From an uncultured Lachnospira sp. (GTDB lineage Bacteria; Bacillota; Clostridia; Lachnospirales; Lachnospiraceae): 14,038 nucleotides of DNA. Each line of letters begins with the position of its first letter. Within the stretch, counting starts at the first letter, position 1. A program made the position numbers and the translations under genes. The stretch spans positions 1-14,038 of the forward strand of contig CAMVRH010000009.1 of the NCBI GenBank assembly GCA_947169835.1. The letters run 5' to 3'. Shown here one piece after another: positions 13,581-14,038 of this stretch. Under the pieces are notes generated by a model. It did not search any database. It was not told the DNA's origin and saw nothing but the letters and a program-made list of their open reading frames with translations.

Positions 13581-13663
13581 TGCAGGTGACAGGAGTTGAA
13601 CCTGCACGTCGAAGGGACACTAGAACCTAAATCTAGCGCGTCTGCCAATTCCGCCACACCTGC
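13581..13663 (-). tRNA. tRNA-Leu (UAG anticodon)
   Basis: The 83-nt gene has acceptor arms GCAGGTG and CACCTGC with discriminator A. The anticodon stem CTAGA/TCTAG encloses loop TTTAGGT, with anticodon UAG (bases 13627-13629). A long variable arm is present, as in class II tRNAs, and the T-loop is TTCAACT. The 3' CCA is not encoded. It is the last tRNA before the terminator. Confidence 0.95.
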
Positions 13664-13673
13664 GCATTACAAA

Positions 13674-13693
13674 GGTGTATCGTGTGATACACC
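13674..13693. repeat. Perfect hairpin in the Lys-Leu tRNA spacer
   Basis: GGTGTATC-GTGT-GATACACC, an 8-bp perfect stem with a 4-nt loop, fills most of the 34-nt spacer between tRNA-Lys and tRNA-Leu. In the transcript it is followed by UUUGUAAUG, so partial termination or RNA processing is possible. Confidence 0.75.
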
Positions 13694-13697
13694 CAAA

Positions 13698-13770
13698 TGA
13701 GCCACGGGAGAATCGAACTCCCGACAACTTGATTAAAAGTCAAGTGCTCTACCAACTGAGCTAGTGGCCC
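13698..13770 (-). tRNA. tRNA-Lys (UUU anticodon)
   Basis: The 73-nt gene has acceptor arms GGGCCAC and GTGGCTC (one G-U pair) with discriminator A. The anticodon stem CTTGA/TCAAG carries loop CTTTTAA, with anticodon UUU (13735-13737). The T-arm GGGAG-TTCGATT-CTCCC is complete. CCA is not encoded. Confidence 0.96.
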
Positions 13771-13792
13771 ATATCAATATTAAGTTTCCTAG

Positions 13793-13864
13793 CTGGGCTA
13801 GTAGGATTCGAACCTACGAATGACGGCGTCAAAGGCCGTTGCCTTACCGCTTGGCGATAGCCCA
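13793..13864 (-). tRNA. tRNA-Gln (UUG anticodon)
   Basis: The 72-nt gene has acceptor arms TGGGCTA and TAGCCCA, discriminator G, and a starting U-A pair typical of bacterial tRNA-Gln. The anticodon stem ACGGC/GCCGT carries loop CTTTGAC, with anticodon UUG (13830-13832). CCA is not encoded. Confidence 0.96.
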
Positions 13865-13869
13865 GTGTC

Positions 13870-13885
13870 GATACCAGATGGTATC
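13870..13885. repeat. Perfect hairpin in the His-Gln tRNA spacer
   Basis: GATACC-AGAT-GGTATC, a 6-bp stem with a 4-nt loop, lies in the 24-nt spacer between tRNA-His and tRNA-Gln. No T run follows in either direction. Confidence 0.65.
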
Positions 13886-13888
13886 TAG

Positions 13889-13963
13889 GGTGGCTAGAGG
13901 GATTCGAACCCTCGACCTCCAGATCCACAATCTGGCGCGCTAACCAACTGTGCTATAGCCACC
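13889..13963 (-). tRNA. tRNA-His (GUG anticodon)
   Basis: The 75-nt gene has an 8-bp acceptor stem, GGTGGCTA with TAGCCACC, which includes the extra G at position -1 paired with C73 that marks tRNA-His. The anticodon stem CCAGA/TCTGG carries loop TTGTGGA, with anticodon GUG (13926-13928). CCA is not encoded. Confidence 0.96.
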
Positions 13964-13966
13964 ATG

Positions 13967-13982
13967 ACTAGCTGTAGCTAGT
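13967..13982. repeat. Perfect hairpin in the Arg-His tRNA spacer
   Basis: ACTAGC-TGTA-GCTAGT, a 6-bp stem with a 4-nt loop, takes up most of the 22-nt spacer between tRNA-Arg and tRNA-His. No T run follows it. Confidence 0.62.
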
Positions 13983-13985
13983 GAA

Positions 13986-14038
13986 CGTGCTCGAAGGGAT
14001 TCGAACCCCCGACCCACGGCTTAGAAGGCCGTTGCTCT
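13986..14038 (-). tRNA. tRNA-Arg (UCU anticodon), 5' part outside the window
   Basis: The 3' portion of a tRNA. The anticodon stem ACGGC/GCCGT carries loop CTTCTAA, with anticodon UCU (14023-14025). The T-arm GGGGG-TTCGAAT-CCCTT has two G-U pairs. The 3' acceptor strand is CGAGCAC with discriminator G. The D-arm start (AGAGC) reaches the window edge, so the 5' end is not seen. CCA is not encoded. Confidence 0.92.

Noticed and set aside
1-14038. CRISPR array, insertion sequence, phage or toxin-antitoxin genes
   Set aside because: No regularly spaced direct repeats, transposase or integrase motifs, or small paired genes were seen. All sizeable frames are explained by housekeeping genes or their antisense shadows.

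Overview
The window reads as a piece of the chromosome of a low-GC, Gram-positive Clostridia-type bacterium. A Lachnospiraceae-like member is most likely, but this is inferred from protein style and gene order rather than a database match. The evidence is the strong AT bias, AGGAGG-type ribosome binding sites on nearly every gene, tRNA genes without an encoded CCA, a zinc-type L31, and DUF1385 and DUF4364 proteins placed next to prmC and rho. I see no mobile element, CRISPR array, phage gene or clearly transferred DNA. This is a core housekeeping region.

Almost everything lies on the minus strand, so transcription runs from high to low coordinates. From right to left: a tRNA cluster (Arg, His, Gln, Lys, Leu; 13581-14038, Arg cut by the window edge) ends at a strong hairpin. 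A class I methyltransferase gene follows (12827-13516). It converges on the only plus-strand gene, a CYTH-domain protein (12316-12795), and the two share one terminator. The CYTH gene is divergent from a DJ-1/PfpI protein (11605-12150). Next comes a protein quality-control and ribosome block: trigger factor (tig), clpP, clpX, lon, the ribosome-assembly GTPase ysxC/engB, a DUF4364 winged-helix protein and rho (3538-11513). The last block is rpmE (L31), DUF1385, prmC and prfA (103-3379), closed by a terminator at 54-86.

The genes work together in clear groups. Trigger factor meets nascent chains, ClpXP and Lon destroy failed proteins, and YsxC helps assemble the 50S subunit. Rho ends transcripts, L31 is a 50S protein, RF1 (prfA) ends translation, and PrmC methylates the RF1 GGQ glutamine. 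Genes from tig to rho are tightly packed (a 1-nt overlap up to 15-nt gaps, except 69 nt between clpP and clpX), which points to one long transcript with translational coupling.

Six start sites are worth noting. DUF1385 should start at 3109 (not inside the rpmE terminator), rpmE at 3379, DUF4364 at 5370, and prmC uses TTG at 2063. Tig appears to have its own promoter overlapping the stop codon of the DJ-1 gene, and rpmE has its own promoter plus a roughly 98-nt foldable leader. Several promoters share an extended -10 element (TG-N-TATAAT). No gene-free stretch exceeds 300 bases; the longest is 165 bases (12151-12315) and holds the divergent promoters.
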